A stretch of DNA of 64,000 nucleotides from assembly GCF_000152805.1 (NCBI RefSeq), contig NZ_AAMT01000013.1, forward strand, positions 1 through 64,000, given 5' to 3'. The notes beneath the pieces were generated by a model that saw only the letters and a program-made list of their open reading frames with translations, had not been told where the DNA came from and ran no database searches. This DNA comes from Maritimibacter alkaliphilus HTCC2654. Its GTDB lineage: Bacteria > Pseudomonadota > Alphaproteobacteria > Rhodobacterales > Rhodobacteraceae. The first letter of the stretch is position 1. Each line of letters opens with the position of its first letter. This document shows, in pieces, positions 50,078 to 57,842 of this stretch. Both the position numbers and the translations under genes were made by a program.

Positions 50078-51032
50078 TCACGGCCACGCCCACATCGATC
50101 CTCAATCCGGTGATCGTCGCGTCTCCATCGCCATCTGGGCCAACGGCCTCCTGACGGTCGCGCAGATCGTCGGCGGGATCCTTTCCGGCAGCCTCGCGCT
50201 GATCGCGGATGCCCTCCACAATTTCTCGGACATGGCGTCGCTGGTGATCGCCTTCTTCGCGCGTAAGATCGCTCGCCGCCCGGCGGACAAGCGCATGACC
50301 TTCGGCTATGGGCGGGTAGAAATCGTCGCAGCGCTCATCAACTACACGACACTTATCCTGATCGGCTTCTACCTGATCTACGAGGGTGGCATGCGCATGA
50401 TCGACCCACCAGAGGTACAGGGCTGGACGGTGGTGATCCTGGGCGGTGTGGCACTGGTCGTCGACACGTTGACGGCGCTGCTCACCTATTCGATGCAGAA
50501 AGGCAGCGTGAACATCCGTGCGCTCTTCCTGCACAACCTATCGGACGCTTTGGCCTCCGTGGCGGTCATCATCGGCGGCTCGCTCATCCTCCTCTACAAC
50601 ATGCGGTGGGTCGACCCGGCGATCACCATCGGCATCGCTCACTACATCCTCTACCTCGCATTTACCGAGATCGGCGGTCCGATTCGGACGCTGATGCTCG
50701 GCAGTCCACCGGATATCGATAATGAAACCGTCGTTCAGGCGATGCGGGGTGTGGATGGTGTCGCGGACGTTCATCACGTGCATCTGTGGCAGATGCAGGA
50801 GCACGAGGCGGCTCTGGACTGCCACGTCGTGCTGACAGCGGACGGCTGGGGTCAAATCGAAAAGATCAAGGCCGCGATCAAGGACCGGCTGAAGGACGAT
50901 TTCAGCATCGGTCATTCGAGTCTGGAATTTGAGCACGAAGACCGCGCACACGAAAACGCTGACCTTTACGGTCACGGCAAACCGGAAAAAGAGGAGGAAA
51001 ACCATGTTCACCGAGACACTGACAGCTCATGA
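50067..51032 (+). CDS. Cation diffusion facilitator, full length
   Basis: 321 residues from GTG 50067 (MPHDHGHAHIDPQ), with GAGGAGA 6 bases before. The His-rich N terminus precedes six helices with ADALHNFSDMASL and LFLHNLSDALASVAVI (the His/Asp tetrahedral zinc sites), and a C-terminal cytoplasmic domain (about 215-300; HHVHLWQMQEHEAALDCHV) ending in a His/Glu-rich tail. It exports Zn(II)/Cd(II) against protons. Co-transcribed with the transglutaminase-like and SpoIIAA-like genes. Confidence 0.92.
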   Translation: MPHDHGHAHIDPQSGDRRVSIAIWANGLLTVAQIVGGILSGSLALIADALHNFSDMASLVIAFFARKIARRPADKRMTFGYGRVEIVAALINYTTLILIGFYLIYEGGMRMIDPPEVQGWTVVILGGVALVVDTLTALLTYSMQKGSVNIRALFLHNLSDALASVAVIIGGSLILLYNMRWVDPAITIGIAHYILYLAFTEIGGPIRTLMLGSPPDIDNETVVQAMRGVDGVADVHHVHLWQMQEHEAALDCHVVLTADGWGQIEKIKAAIKDRLKDDFSIGHSSLEFEHEDRAHENADLYGHGKPEKEEENHVHRDTDSS

Positions 51033-51315
51033 CGACACGATTGGCCTCGCCTGCGAGGGCAAGCTCAGCGAAAGCGACCTGAAACGGATGCACGCCCTGC
51101 TTCATGAGCGCCTGCAAGAGACAAGTAAGCCCGGCCTGGTTCTCGATCTCACGAGGTTCGAAGGCTACGATGGGCCGTCCGCTCTGCTCGAAGATCTGAA
51201 AATCGACACAGCCCATAGGAATGACTTCCGCCGCGTCGCTGTGGTGGGCGAAGGGGCTTTGTTGGAGTGGGGAACCAGGTTCGCCGACGTGCTGACCACG
51301 GCAGAACTCCGTTAG
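51004..51315 (+). CDS. SpoIIAA-like (STAS-type) protein
   Basis: 103 residues from ATG 51004, with GAGGAGG 6-7 bases before it, inside the 3' end of the CDF gene. Fold pattern: a central LVLDLTRFEGYDGPSALLEDL, then DFRRVAVVGEGALLEWGTRFADVL, as in SpoIIAA-like/CRAL-TRIO-like bacterial proteins. Function is unknown; members are often stress associated. It ends the metal-regulated operon. Confidence 0.85.
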   Translation: MFTETLTAHDDTIGLACEGKLSESDLKRMHALLHERLQETSKPGLVLDLTRFEGYDGPSALLEDLKIDTAHRNDFRRVAVVGEGALLEWGTRFADVLTTAELR

Positions 51316-51475
51316 TTCGACCCGGCGGAAATGAAGGCGGCAATCGCCTGGGCAAGTGAAAGGTAGAGTAGCTTTCAATCAGATGCCTTCGCAGAAGACA
51401 GCATCTGTTCGAAACCATAAACAAAAGAACTACAGCAGTTGCGAGACCCAAGAGCAATCCGAAAGTTCTGAACAT
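51149..51475 (-). CDS. Possible small membrane protein (low confidence)
   Basis: An ATG at 51475 with AAGGAG at 5 bases opens MFRTFGLLLGLATAVVLLFM followed by a CC pair and a basic stretch. The first 35 residues look like a genuine membrane protein start. The remaining 70 residues are Arg/Pro/Ser-rich and antisense to the SpoIIAA-like gene, so the frame probably continues past the true or original end. It could be a truncated gene or a short leader protein. Confidence 0.35.
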   Translation of the reverse strand: MFRTFGLLLGLATAVVLLFMVSNRCCLLRRHLIESYSTFHLPRRLPPSFPPGRTNGVLPWSARRRTWFPTPTKPLRPPQRRGGSHSYGLCRFSDLRAERTAHRSLRTS

Positions 51476-51668
51476 GGTCGCTCCTTTCGCAAAGGAGTAA
51501 CTTTGGTACGGTGGCACTGCCCTTGCCGGGGCATTATCAAATCGTAATGTTTTAGCGGCTCAGGGCGCCAGTTGGTTAACATAAACTTCATTATGCGACT
51601 TTATACTTAGCGTTGCGATAGTATATTATTGTATGTATGCTGAACTCCTATCACGGAGGCTCCACAGC
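51316..51668. other. Boundary between the metal region and the secretion region
   Basis: About 350 bases with no confident gene except the possible 51475 start. The second half is AT-rich compared with its surroundings and contains a GATA-type near-palindrome at 51617. It marks the change from metal genes to conjugation genes. Confidence 0.5.
51617..51630 (-). promoter_or_regulatory. GATA near-palindrome, copy 1
   Basis: GATAGTATATTATT; its reverse complement matches 13 of 14 positions of the element at 53648. It lies 40 bases before the 51669 gene. Candidate operator or promoter core shared within the secretion region. Confidence 0.4.
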
Positions 51669-52364
51669 ATGCGCCATTTACTCAAGAAGCTCCTCCCCTC
51701 GGTCGCAGTCGCTTTGACCGTGACAGGTTCTTCGCTGCCAATACCCGCCCGCGCGCAGACATACCCGATCGATTGCGCGATCCTTTTGTGCCTGTCTGGC
51801 GGCTGGCCTGCTTCCGTCCCTTGCGCCCGAGCCCGCGCCGAATTTATCCGGCGGATTACACCTTGGCCGGTCGAACCACCGCTGCAAATCTGGCGCTGTC
51901 CCATGGGCGCCTCCTACGAGAACGATCGGTTACAAAACAACGCTGGCGGCATCTTTGAAGCCTTGTACCGAACCGACAGCCGTCGACCGCTTCAATCCTT
52001 GCCAGTAGATAATCTCGTTCCCACCGACCTCGCCCTGCGGCTCGTTCAGGACCGCGCGGACATCGATATCAGCGGGCCAGAGTTCAATTTCGTGCGGTCC
52101 ATCCGCGTCTTCGATGTACGGTATGCACGACAGCACGAGTCCGGGCGCGATGGGGATTGTAACCGAAGCGCGACCGTGGTCCTCGGCACCTACGGGACCC
52201 AAGGCGATTTCTCATGGCAGCGATCTTCGATAACTGCCCTGCCCGAGGCCCATGTGGGACTTGAACGTTGGGGCGAGCATTGCCCTGGCATTTACCACCG
52301 ATCCGTCTTCGTCGATTGGCGTGACTATGACGGCAACTACGGGTTCGAGCAGGTGAACTACTGA
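51669..52364 (+). CDS. Exported Cys-containing protein of the secretion region
   Basis: 231 residues from ATG 51669, with GGAGG 9 bases before: signal peptide (ending PARAQ), then YPIDCAILLCLSGGWPASVPCARARAEFIRRITPWPVEPPLQIWRCPMG with four Cys, and a C-terminal domain with CNRSATVVLGTYGT and EHCPGIYHRSVFVDW. The protein resembles conserved proteins near virB clusters of Rhodobacteraceae, but no activity is known. It lies on the plus strand ahead of the minus-strand XRE group. Confidence 0.75.
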   Translation: MRHLLKKLLPSVAVALTVTGSSLPIPARAQTYPIDCAILLCLSGGWPASVPCARARAEFIRRITPWPVEPPLQIWRCPMGASYENDRLQNNAGGIFEALYRTDSRRPLQSLPVDNLVPTDLALRLVQDRADIDISGPEFNFVRSIRVFDVRYARQHESGRDGDCNRSATVVLGTYGTQGDFSWQRSSITALPEAHVGLERWGEHCPGIYHRSVFVDWRDYDGNYGFEQVNY

Positions 52365-52484
52365 CCTGCCGCTACGTAGATTTGTCATGGAAGACGGCTT
52401 CTTTGGCTTGCACGACCGCACCGCATACGCTTCGCGGTCCACATGCTGTTTGGCGTTTAGGCAAACACCGCGGGTTCGCTCTGT

Positions 52485-52712
52485 TCACCCGTCGTCGCTT
52501 CTTCCGATCCTCGTCAGCGCATCGAAGTCGATTTCTTGCTTCTGTTCGTCACTTATATCCGGCCGGGTTTCCGATACCGGCTGGGGCCCTTGGACGTCCC
52601 ACATCACCGCATGTGAGCCTGTCCTCCAGCGATAAACCCAACCAACAACACTGCACCCATCGGTCCCGATCAGATTGGCGATCGCGACGCCCTCACCCTT
52701 ATCTTCGTTCAC
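52485..52712 (-). CDS. Small hypothetical protein
   Basis: 75 residues from GTG 52712 (MNEDKGEGVAIANLIGTDG), with AGGAAG 10 bases before. It is Trp/Gly-rich in the middle (SVVGWVYRWRTGS) and acidic at the end. No membrane helix. The frame pattern suggests a real gene, but I recognise no family. It lies downstream of the XRE gene on the same strand. Confidence 0.5.
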   Translation of the reverse strand: MNEDKGEGVAIANLIGTDGCSVVGWVYRWRTGSHAVMWDVQGPQPVSETRPDISDEQKQEIDFDALTRIGRSDDG

Positions 52713-52881
52713 TGTTTACTGGCTTCCTGCACTGCGGCGCTGCGAATTGCGGCGTGGGGTTGCAGAGCGTTCACTACGACCGCGCGCCGGGCTTCTTTGA
52801 TGTTGGCTAACTGGTCCTCGATGAGGAAATGATCATCAGACCGGGAAAGTGGGTTCCCGTGTTCTCAACAATTCATTGGCT

Positions 52882-53139
52882 TCAAATCCTGTGGTCGGGC
52901 TCCGTGGCGGCTTCAACGATCGCCAGAACCTCGAACGGGTCAAAGCCGATGGCGCACGCCAAGACGACCAGCTCGACAACGTCGACCCGGCGCTGGCCGC
53001 TCTCAAGGCGGGCAATAAGGGACTGGTGGCATCTGAGCCTGTCTGCCAGGTCTTTCTGACCAAGGCCCGCTTTGACACGGGCGTCGACCAACGCCTGACA
53101 GAGTGCCACTTGTCCCTTGCTTCTGATTGTCTTTGCCAC
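52882..53139 (-). CDS. XRE-family helix-turn-helix regulator
   Basis: 85 residues from GTG 53139: a lambda-repressor-like HTH (ALVDARVKAGLGQKDLADRLRCHQSLIARLESGQRRVDVVELVVLACAIG) fills almost the whole protein. It probably binds the inverted repeat right before its start (53141-53161) or that at 53183-53199. A repressor of the neighbouring conjugation genes is a reasonable inference. Confidence 0.88.
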   Translation of the reverse strand: MAKTIRSKGQVALCQALVDARVKAGLGQKDLADRLRCHQSLIARLESGQRRVDVVELVVLACAIGFDPFEVLAIVEAATEPDHRI

Positions 53140-53140
53140 G

Positions 53141-53161
53141 CGTCACATACCTTTTGTGACG
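53141..53161. promoter_or_regulatory. Inverted repeat directly upstream of the XRE gene
   Basis: CGTCACA, 7 bases, TGTGACG: a perfect 7-bp inverted repeat that begins 2 bases before the XRE start codon. Its position over the ribosome site fits an autorepression operator. Confidence 0.6.
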
Positions 53162-53182
53162 TCGCTAGCGGATGAAATCTGT

Positions 53183-53199
53183 TATCTAAAAAGTAGATA
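53183..53199. promoter_or_regulatory. Second inverted repeat upstream of the XRE gene
   Basis: TATCTA, 5 bases, TAGATA in an AT-rich stretch 44 bases before the XRE start. It may be part of the promoter or a second operator. Confidence 0.45.
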
Positions 53200-53263
53200 T
53201 ATGAGGGTGTTATCGGCGTCTGGTTTCCATGGGCTGCAAGTCTGATGCTCCCGAGGTTGCCCA

Positions 53264-53584
53264 TCAATCCCCTACCAATTGCAGGAACCGGCCATATTCC
53301 TCGCTGACTTCGCGCGCTTCCTCGAAGGCGCGGGCCCGTTCACCGTCGAGGCAACGGAAGTAGCTCTGGATATCCTGAATGTAATCTTCGAAGTCGCCGC
53401 GGATGATATCCGCATAGTCCCGCGCGGCCTGCGAATCGCTTGGCAGGAAAGGACGGGATGGCGCAAAGCAGGATTCCGCCAAAACCGGCCCAGGAACGCA
53501 GATCAGAAGGGCCATAGCTTGCAATGGGAGCAGGCATGTCAACCTTGGGTTTCTCAAACCTGTTATCTCCTTGATCGCGGACAC
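53264..53584 (-). CDS. Small exported helical protein
   Basis: 106 residues: signal peptide (hydrophobic TCLLPLQAMALLICVPGPVLAES), then a short helical domain with a Cys pair (CFAPS and YFRCLDG) and an acidic end (ARAFEEAREVSEEYGRFL). It is divergent from the virB operon start at 53714. Conserved in similar regions but unrecognised; a periplasmic accessory factor is possible. Confidence 0.7.
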   Translation of the reverse strand: MSAIKEITGLRNPRLTCLLPLQAMALLICVPGPVLAESCFAPSRPFLPSDSQAARDYADIIRGDFEDYIQDIQSYFRCLDGERARAFEEAREVSEEYGRFLQLVGD

Positions 53585-53647
53585 TGGCCGTGACTAGTGT
53601 TTGCGTAACCAAACTACAGCCAAAGCACGATATTACATCTTGCGGTT

Positions 53648-53661
53648 GATAATATACTATC
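53648..53661 (+). promoter_or_regulatory. GATA near-palindrome, copy 2
   Basis: GATAATATACTATC, palindromic except at two positions, between the divergent genes at 53584 and 53714. It matches the 51617 element in the opposite orientation. It contains TATACT and could also be a -10. Confidence 0.45.
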
Positions 53662-53713
53662 GTAACTCTGGGCTTCAAGTAGGAATGCCTGGGGTCGCGC
53701 CATTGGAGAAAGC

Positions 53714-54094
53714 GTGAGCCGGGCCATGAACTGGGACATCGAAGCACCAAATGTGGTTACGGAAGCCAGGTTCCGCGAACTCGTGGAAAGCGGCTATAGC
53801 GCAGAAATCCTGTGCCAAGAGTCGGCACACAAGAAAGGCCCCAGCTATTACGGGGTCTGGATCATGCGTGTTGTCTCTGATGACGGGGTGGAAAAGCTCC
53901 TCGTCACCGCCCGCACGCGGACGACCTACAACGATATCAAGATCCGCGAGTTCAAGACGATCTCCGGCGTGGTGTCTTTCTTCATTGGCCTTGGTTTTGC
54001 GCATGTCGACCTGCCGCTTGAGGCGGGGACAAGCCGTACGCACAAATTTGCGCCGCCAGACAAAGCCCCATCAGACAAGGGCGCTGGCAGCTAA
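53714..54094 (+). CDS. Hypothetical protein heading the virB operon
   Basis: 126 residues from GTG 53714 behind GGAGA; ATG 53726 is the alternative. No signal peptide; contains [67 protein letters not shown], a small alpha/beta pattern. It is conserved beside virB clusters. It overlaps the lytic transglycosylase gene at its 3' end. Function unknown. Confidence 0.75.
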   Translation: MSRAMNWDIEAPNVVTEARFRELVESGYSAEILCQESAHKKGPSYYGVWIMRVVSDDGVEKLLVTARTRTTYNDIKIREFKTISGVVSFFIGLGFAHVDLPLEAGTSRTHKFAPPDKAPSDKGAGS

Positions 54095-54752
54095 CCTCGT
54101 CTGTCTCTGGCTGGTCGCAGCACCTGCCTCAGCGCAAATGGTCCTGGTCATGGAGAGCGACGGCTCCCTGACCCCGTCCCGCTCTCAGAGCAGCTTTGCT
54201 CGAAACTACAATGAAGGGATTGGTCAGAGTTCGGCCTCCGATGGGATCGCGATCTTCGGCGAGGTAGAGGCCGAGCAAGAGGGCGTCCAAGTCGCGGCCC
54301 TTGCCCGCCCGACTCCCCTGCCCCGCGCCGATGTCCTCTCCGGGATTCAGACCACGGCCTTGCGCTATGCCGGCCATCCCGGCCTGCGTCGCGCGGGGCT
54401 TTCCGTGACGGATTGGCTGGCTCTCTATAGGGCCAATATCGAGGTTGAGAGCGCCTACCGCCAGGATACGATTTCAAGTGCAGGTGCCATTGGCCTTGGT
54501 CAATTGATGCCAGCGACGGCGCGTAATCTGGGCGTCGACCCGCGTGATCCGCTGCAGAACCTCGACGGCTCCGCCCGCTACCTCGCGATGATGCTGGATA
54601 CGTTCGGCGATCCGCGCCTTGCCCTCGCAGCATACAACGCCGGACCCGATGCGGTCCGCCAGTATGGCGGCATTCCCCCCTACCGAGAAACCCAGAACCA
54701 CGTGGCCCGCGTCATGGCCGTCGTAGCCCGATTGGAAGGATCAAATTCATGA
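54003..54752 (+). CDS. virB1: VirB1-like lytic transglycosylase
   Basis: The C-terminal SLT domain (about residues 125-245) has [32 protein letters not shown] with the catalytic Glu, and [24 protein letters not shown]. It opens the wall for the secretion apparatus. A signal peptide ([15 protein letters not shown]) is certain, but the start is not: ATG 54003 and TTG 54048 both precede it and neither has a good ribosome site. The gene overlaps the previous one by about 90 bases and virB2 by 4. Confidence 0.88.
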   Translation: MSTCRLRRGQAVRTNLRRQTKPHQTRALAANLVCLWLVAAPASAQMVLVMESDGSLTPSRSQSSFARNYNEGIGQSSASDGIAIFGEVEAEQEGVQVAALARPTPLPRADVLSGIQTTALRYAGHPGLRRAGLSVTDWLALYRANIEVESAYRQDTISSAGAIGLGQLMPATARNLGVDPRDPLQNLDGSARYLAMMLDTFGDPRLALAAYNAGPDAVRQYGGIPPYRETQNHVARVMAVVARLEGSNS

Positions 54753-55042
54753 GACAGATTTCAAGCCTATTCGTCGCCTCGCTGGCGCTCTTCCTGGTCA
54801 TTGCCGAACCCGCCCTTGCGCAAAGCATCGACCTCTCGCCGATCCAGAGCCTGTTGCAGGGGATCGTTGATGCGTTGACCGGCCCGCTTGGTGTTGTGAT
54901 CGCGACGCTCGCCGTGCTGGGCGTCTTCCTCAGCTGGTTCTTCAACATTATCGATCTGCGCCAGGCACTCTGGGTTCTCGTCGGCATCGCAGGCGTCGCC
55001 GCTGCCCCCACCATCGTTGCCGCGGTTTTCGCCGGTGGCTGA
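54749..55042 (+). CDS. virB2: VirB2 pilin
   Basis: 97 residues: signal peptide (ending ALAQ at about 25) and two hydrophobic segments (about 45-65 and 72-92) with the TrbC/VirB2 pattern [21 protein letters not shown]. It is the major pilus subunit. Its stop is overlapped by virB3 and its start overlaps virB1 by 4 bases. Confidence 0.92.
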   Translation: MRQISSLFVASLALFLVIAEPALAQSIDLSPIQSLLQGIVDALTGPLGVVIATLAVLGVFLSWFFNIIDLRQALWVLVGIAGVAAAPTIVAAVFAGG

Positions 55043-55313
55043 GCGCTCGCCTCTCTTTCTCGGCCTCGTGCGCCCGCCGAAGCTTCTGGGCCTGCCGATC
55101 ATGTACGCGATGGTCTGGCTCTTCGGCTCGGTTCTGCTCTTCGTATGGGTCCAGCACATCGCGGTGCTTGGCGTGGCCGCCCTGCTGTACCCGGTGCTTT
55201 GGAAGGCAGCGGATTGGGATCCACGCTTCATCGACGTGATGATGACGGCCCTGCAGGAGACACCGCCCACGCGCAACAGGTCCATCCATGGCGGGGACAG
55301 CTATGCCCCGTGA
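55035..55313 (+). CDS. virB3: VirB3 inner membrane protein
   Basis: 92 residues from GTG 55035: begins [22 protein letters not shown], the VirB3 signature, then one or two membrane helices. VirB3 partners the VirB4 ATPase. An in-frame TTG at 55017 is possible but lies further inside virB2. Confidence 0.9.
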   Translation: MAERSPLFLGLVRPPKLLGLPIMYAMVWLFGSVLLFVWVQHIAVLGVAALLYPVLWKAADWDPRFIDVMMTALQETPPTRNRSIHGGDSYAP

Positions 55314-57678
55314 TGACGCCCGTGGTGCTGCGCTCGATGCCCGCACAATGACGCCAGACTGGTATGCGCGCGAGACCCGCCTCGCGCATATGCTGCCCTA
55401 TGTAAGCCTCGTCGACGACCAGACCGTGCGGACCCGGGTGAACGAACTCTTCCGCTGCATTCGGCTCGAGGGGATCAACAGCTACACGACCGACGATGCC
55501 TATCTCGACAAGGTGACGGCGCTTTTTGCCCGCATCGTCGCGCAGCTCGGGCCGGAATTCAGCTATTACGTCCACAAGGTCTCCAAGGCCATCAAACCTG
55601 ATCTCGACCCGATCCGTGAGGACAGCTTCGCAGGCGAGGTGGACCGGCGCTGGCGCGCAAAACTCGAGACCAGCGGGCTGCGCGACAAGACGCTGACGCT
55701 CACCGTCATTCACCGTCCGCCCCCGAAAAGCCTCCTGCCGTTCCTGAGCCGCAGCGCGCCGGACCGACTGAAGGAGGAGACCCGCAAACGCCTGCAGCGC
55801 CTCGGTGAGGCCGTGAACGTCTTCCTCTCGGGGCTTACCGAGCTCAAGCCGCGCCTGCTGTCAGCAGGATCGGGAGAGTTGGTGGGATTTTTGGGCGCGC
55901 TGAACACGGGCACCGAGCTGCCGCTCTACCCGGCCAACACCTACGGCTTTCTGTCCTTCAACGTCGCCAATACCCGCGTGACGTTTCACGGCGACCATTT
56001 CGAGCTCTCCGAGGGCGTCGTGGGCCACCGCTACGGCAAGAGCTTCACCATCGGAGAATACTCGGAAGGCACCTCCTGCACCATGTTCGACATGCTGAAC
56101 CTGCCAGTCGACATGATCGTGACGCACTCCTTCACGCCGATCAATTCGAACCTCATGGCGGGCCGCATCAAGCGGCAAAAGCGCCAGATGCAGGCGAGCC
56201 AGGACGCCGCCCTATCGCTTATGGAAGCGCTCGACATCGCCGCCGATGATCTGGAGGCCAAACGCCAGAGCTTCGGTGAGCACCACATGGTCGTGACGAT
56301 CTTCTGCGAAACGCTCGAAGAGCTGCAGACGCTCAGCGCCGAGATCGTGAATGCCGCCGCGACCGAGGGCGTGAAAATGATCGGCGAGCGGGTCGCCGCA
56401 AAGGCCCATTACCTCAGCCAGCACCCCGGCAACCAGCCCAAGCGTGTCCGCGCGAGCGCCGTCACCAATCGCAACTTCGCGGATTTTGCGGCCTTCCACC
56501 GGACGCAGCTCGGCAAACCCGCAGCACTTACCCCTTGGGGCCGGGTCGTCACTTATTTGCCCACGCCGGAGCAGAGCGCCTACCGGTTTTACTACCACGA
56601 GCAGGGCAGCCCGGACAAAGAACCGACCAGCGGGCATACCCTGATCATGGGTCGGCCCGGGTCGGGCAAATCGGTGCTGTCCGCCTTTCTGATGACGCAA
56701 GCCCGTCGCGCAGGCGCGCGGATCTTCGTCTTCGATTACCGTCTTGGTATGGAGATGGCGGTCCGCGCCAATGGCGGGCGCTACGCGTCCCTGAACGCCG
56801 GTCAGCCCACGGGCCTCAACCCGCTCTGGACCGAGACCGATGCGCGCGGCACCGCCTGGCTCTCGGACTGGCTTGCCACCCTGCTCTACCGCGCCGACAA
56901 GCCGCTCACTCCTGCCCAGACCAATCGCATCCAGGAAGTCGTGCGCCAGAACGCGCAGGCCACAAACCCGGCCCTGCGGAACTGGCGGGATTTCGCATCG
57001 CTTTTTGTGTCCACCGACGATGGCGGCGATCTGCACCAGCGCCTGCTCGAATGGACCGAGGACGGCCGCTATGGCTGGATCTTCGGGCAGAGCCTCGAGG
57101 ACACGTTCTCGCTCAAGGGCGATGTGGTGGGCTTCGATCTGACCGGCATTCTCGACAGCGAGGCCGACAAGGAACGGATGGCGGTCCTGTCCTATCTCTT
57201 CCGCCGGGTCGAGCGCGAAATCGAGGACCGCCGCCCCACCATCATCGTGATCGACGAGGCCTGGAAGGCCCTCGATAACGCGTATTTCGCCGAGCGGCTG
57301 TCGAACTGGCTGGTGACAGCGCGCAAACAGAACACGGTCGCGGTGATGATGACGCAATACGCAAGCCAGCTCGAGCGCACCCGGACCGGCAAGACCATCA
57401 TCGAGGCGGTGCCGACGCAGATCCTGCTCCCCAATATCCGCGCGCAGCCAGCGGACTACGCCATGCTGAACCTCACGGAGAAGGAGCTCGATGTCCTTCT
57501 CAACACGGGCAGCAACAGCCGCTTGGCGCTGATCCGCGACGATCAGGGCTCGATCGTCGTCGATGCCGATCTGAGCGCGCTTGGACCCAATCTCACCATC
57601 CTTGGCGGCATGGAAAAGGGCGAAGCGCTTGTCGGCGCCGATTACCGCGACCGCCCTGATTTCTGGAGGCTTTCATGA
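55303..57678 (+). CDS. virB4: VirB4 ATPase
   Basis: 791 residues. The N-terminal CagE/TrbE/VirB4 domain (to about 420) is followed by a P-loop domain with Walker A GRPGSGKS (K456) and Walker B IIVIDEAW (D651/E652). It powers pilus assembly and transport at the inner membrane. ATG 55303 lies behind GGGGA and overlaps virB3. Full length for the family. Confidence 0.95.
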   Translation: MPRDDARGAALDARTMTPDWYARETRLAHMLPYVSLVDDQTVRTRVNELFRCIRLEGINSYTTDDAYLDKVTALFARIVAQLGPEFSYYVHKVSKAIKPDLDPIREDSFAGEVDRRWRAKLETSGLRDKTLTLTVIHRPPPKSLLPFLSRSAPDRLKEETRKRLQRLGEAVNVFLSGLTELKPRLLSAGSGELVGFLGALNTGTELPLYPANTYGFLSFNVANTRVTFHGDHFELSEGVVGHRYGKSFTIGEYSEGTSCTMFDMLNLPVDMIVTHSFTPINSNLMAGRIKRQKRQMQASQDAALSLMEALDIAADDLEAKRQSFGEHHMVVTIFCETLEELQTLSAEIVNAAATEGVKMIGERVAAKAHYLSQHPGNQPKRVRASAVTNRNFADFAAFHRTQLGKPAALTPWGRVVTYLPTPEQSAYRFYYHEQGSPDKEPTSGHTLIMGRPGSGKSVLSAFLMTQARRAGARIFVFDYRLGMEMAVRANGGRYASLNAGQPTGLNPLWTETDARGTAWLSDWLATLLYRADKPLTPAQTNRIQEVVRQNAQATNPALRNWRDFASLFVSTDDGGDLHQRLLEWTEDGRYGWIFGQSLEDTFSLKGDVVGFDLTGILDSEADKERMAVLSYLFRRVEREIEDRRPTIIVIDEAWKALDNAYFAERLSNWLVTARKQNTVAVMMTQYASQLERTRTGKTIIEAVPTQILLPNIRAQPADYAMLNLTEKELDVLLNTGSNSRLALIRDDQGSIVVDADLSALGPNLTILGGMEKGEALVGADYRDRPDFWRLS

Positions 57679-57842
57679 CCCGTATTTTGATGTTCGTTGC
57701 CGCGCTCGGTGCGTTGGCCTCCTGTGCCCAGTACCAGGAACCGCAGGCCAATTGCTTCACCTTCCTCGCCTCCACGACAGCCATCTCGCCTGATTGCACC
57801 TTCACGCCCCTTGGCGCACCGGAGGGCGACATTGAAGTCTAG
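57675..57842 (+). CDS. VirB7-sized lipoprotein
   Basis: 55 residues, too short for usual gene finders: MTRILMFVAALGALASC gives a lipobox (LASC) at residue 17, followed by two Cys in QANCFTFL and SPDCTFTP. GGAGG lies 5 bases before the ATG, and the ATG overlaps the virB4 stop. Its size, lipobox and second Cys fit VirB7, the outer-membrane lipoprotein that pairs with VirB9, although the place between virB4 and virB5 is not the usual one. Confidence 0.75.
   Translation: MTRILMFVAALGALASCAQYQEPQANCFTFLASTTAISPDCTFTPLGAPEGDIEV

Noticed and set aside
56212-57357. Minus-strand frame of 381 codons inside virB4
   Set aside because: Antisense shadow of a conserved ATPase, with no start context.
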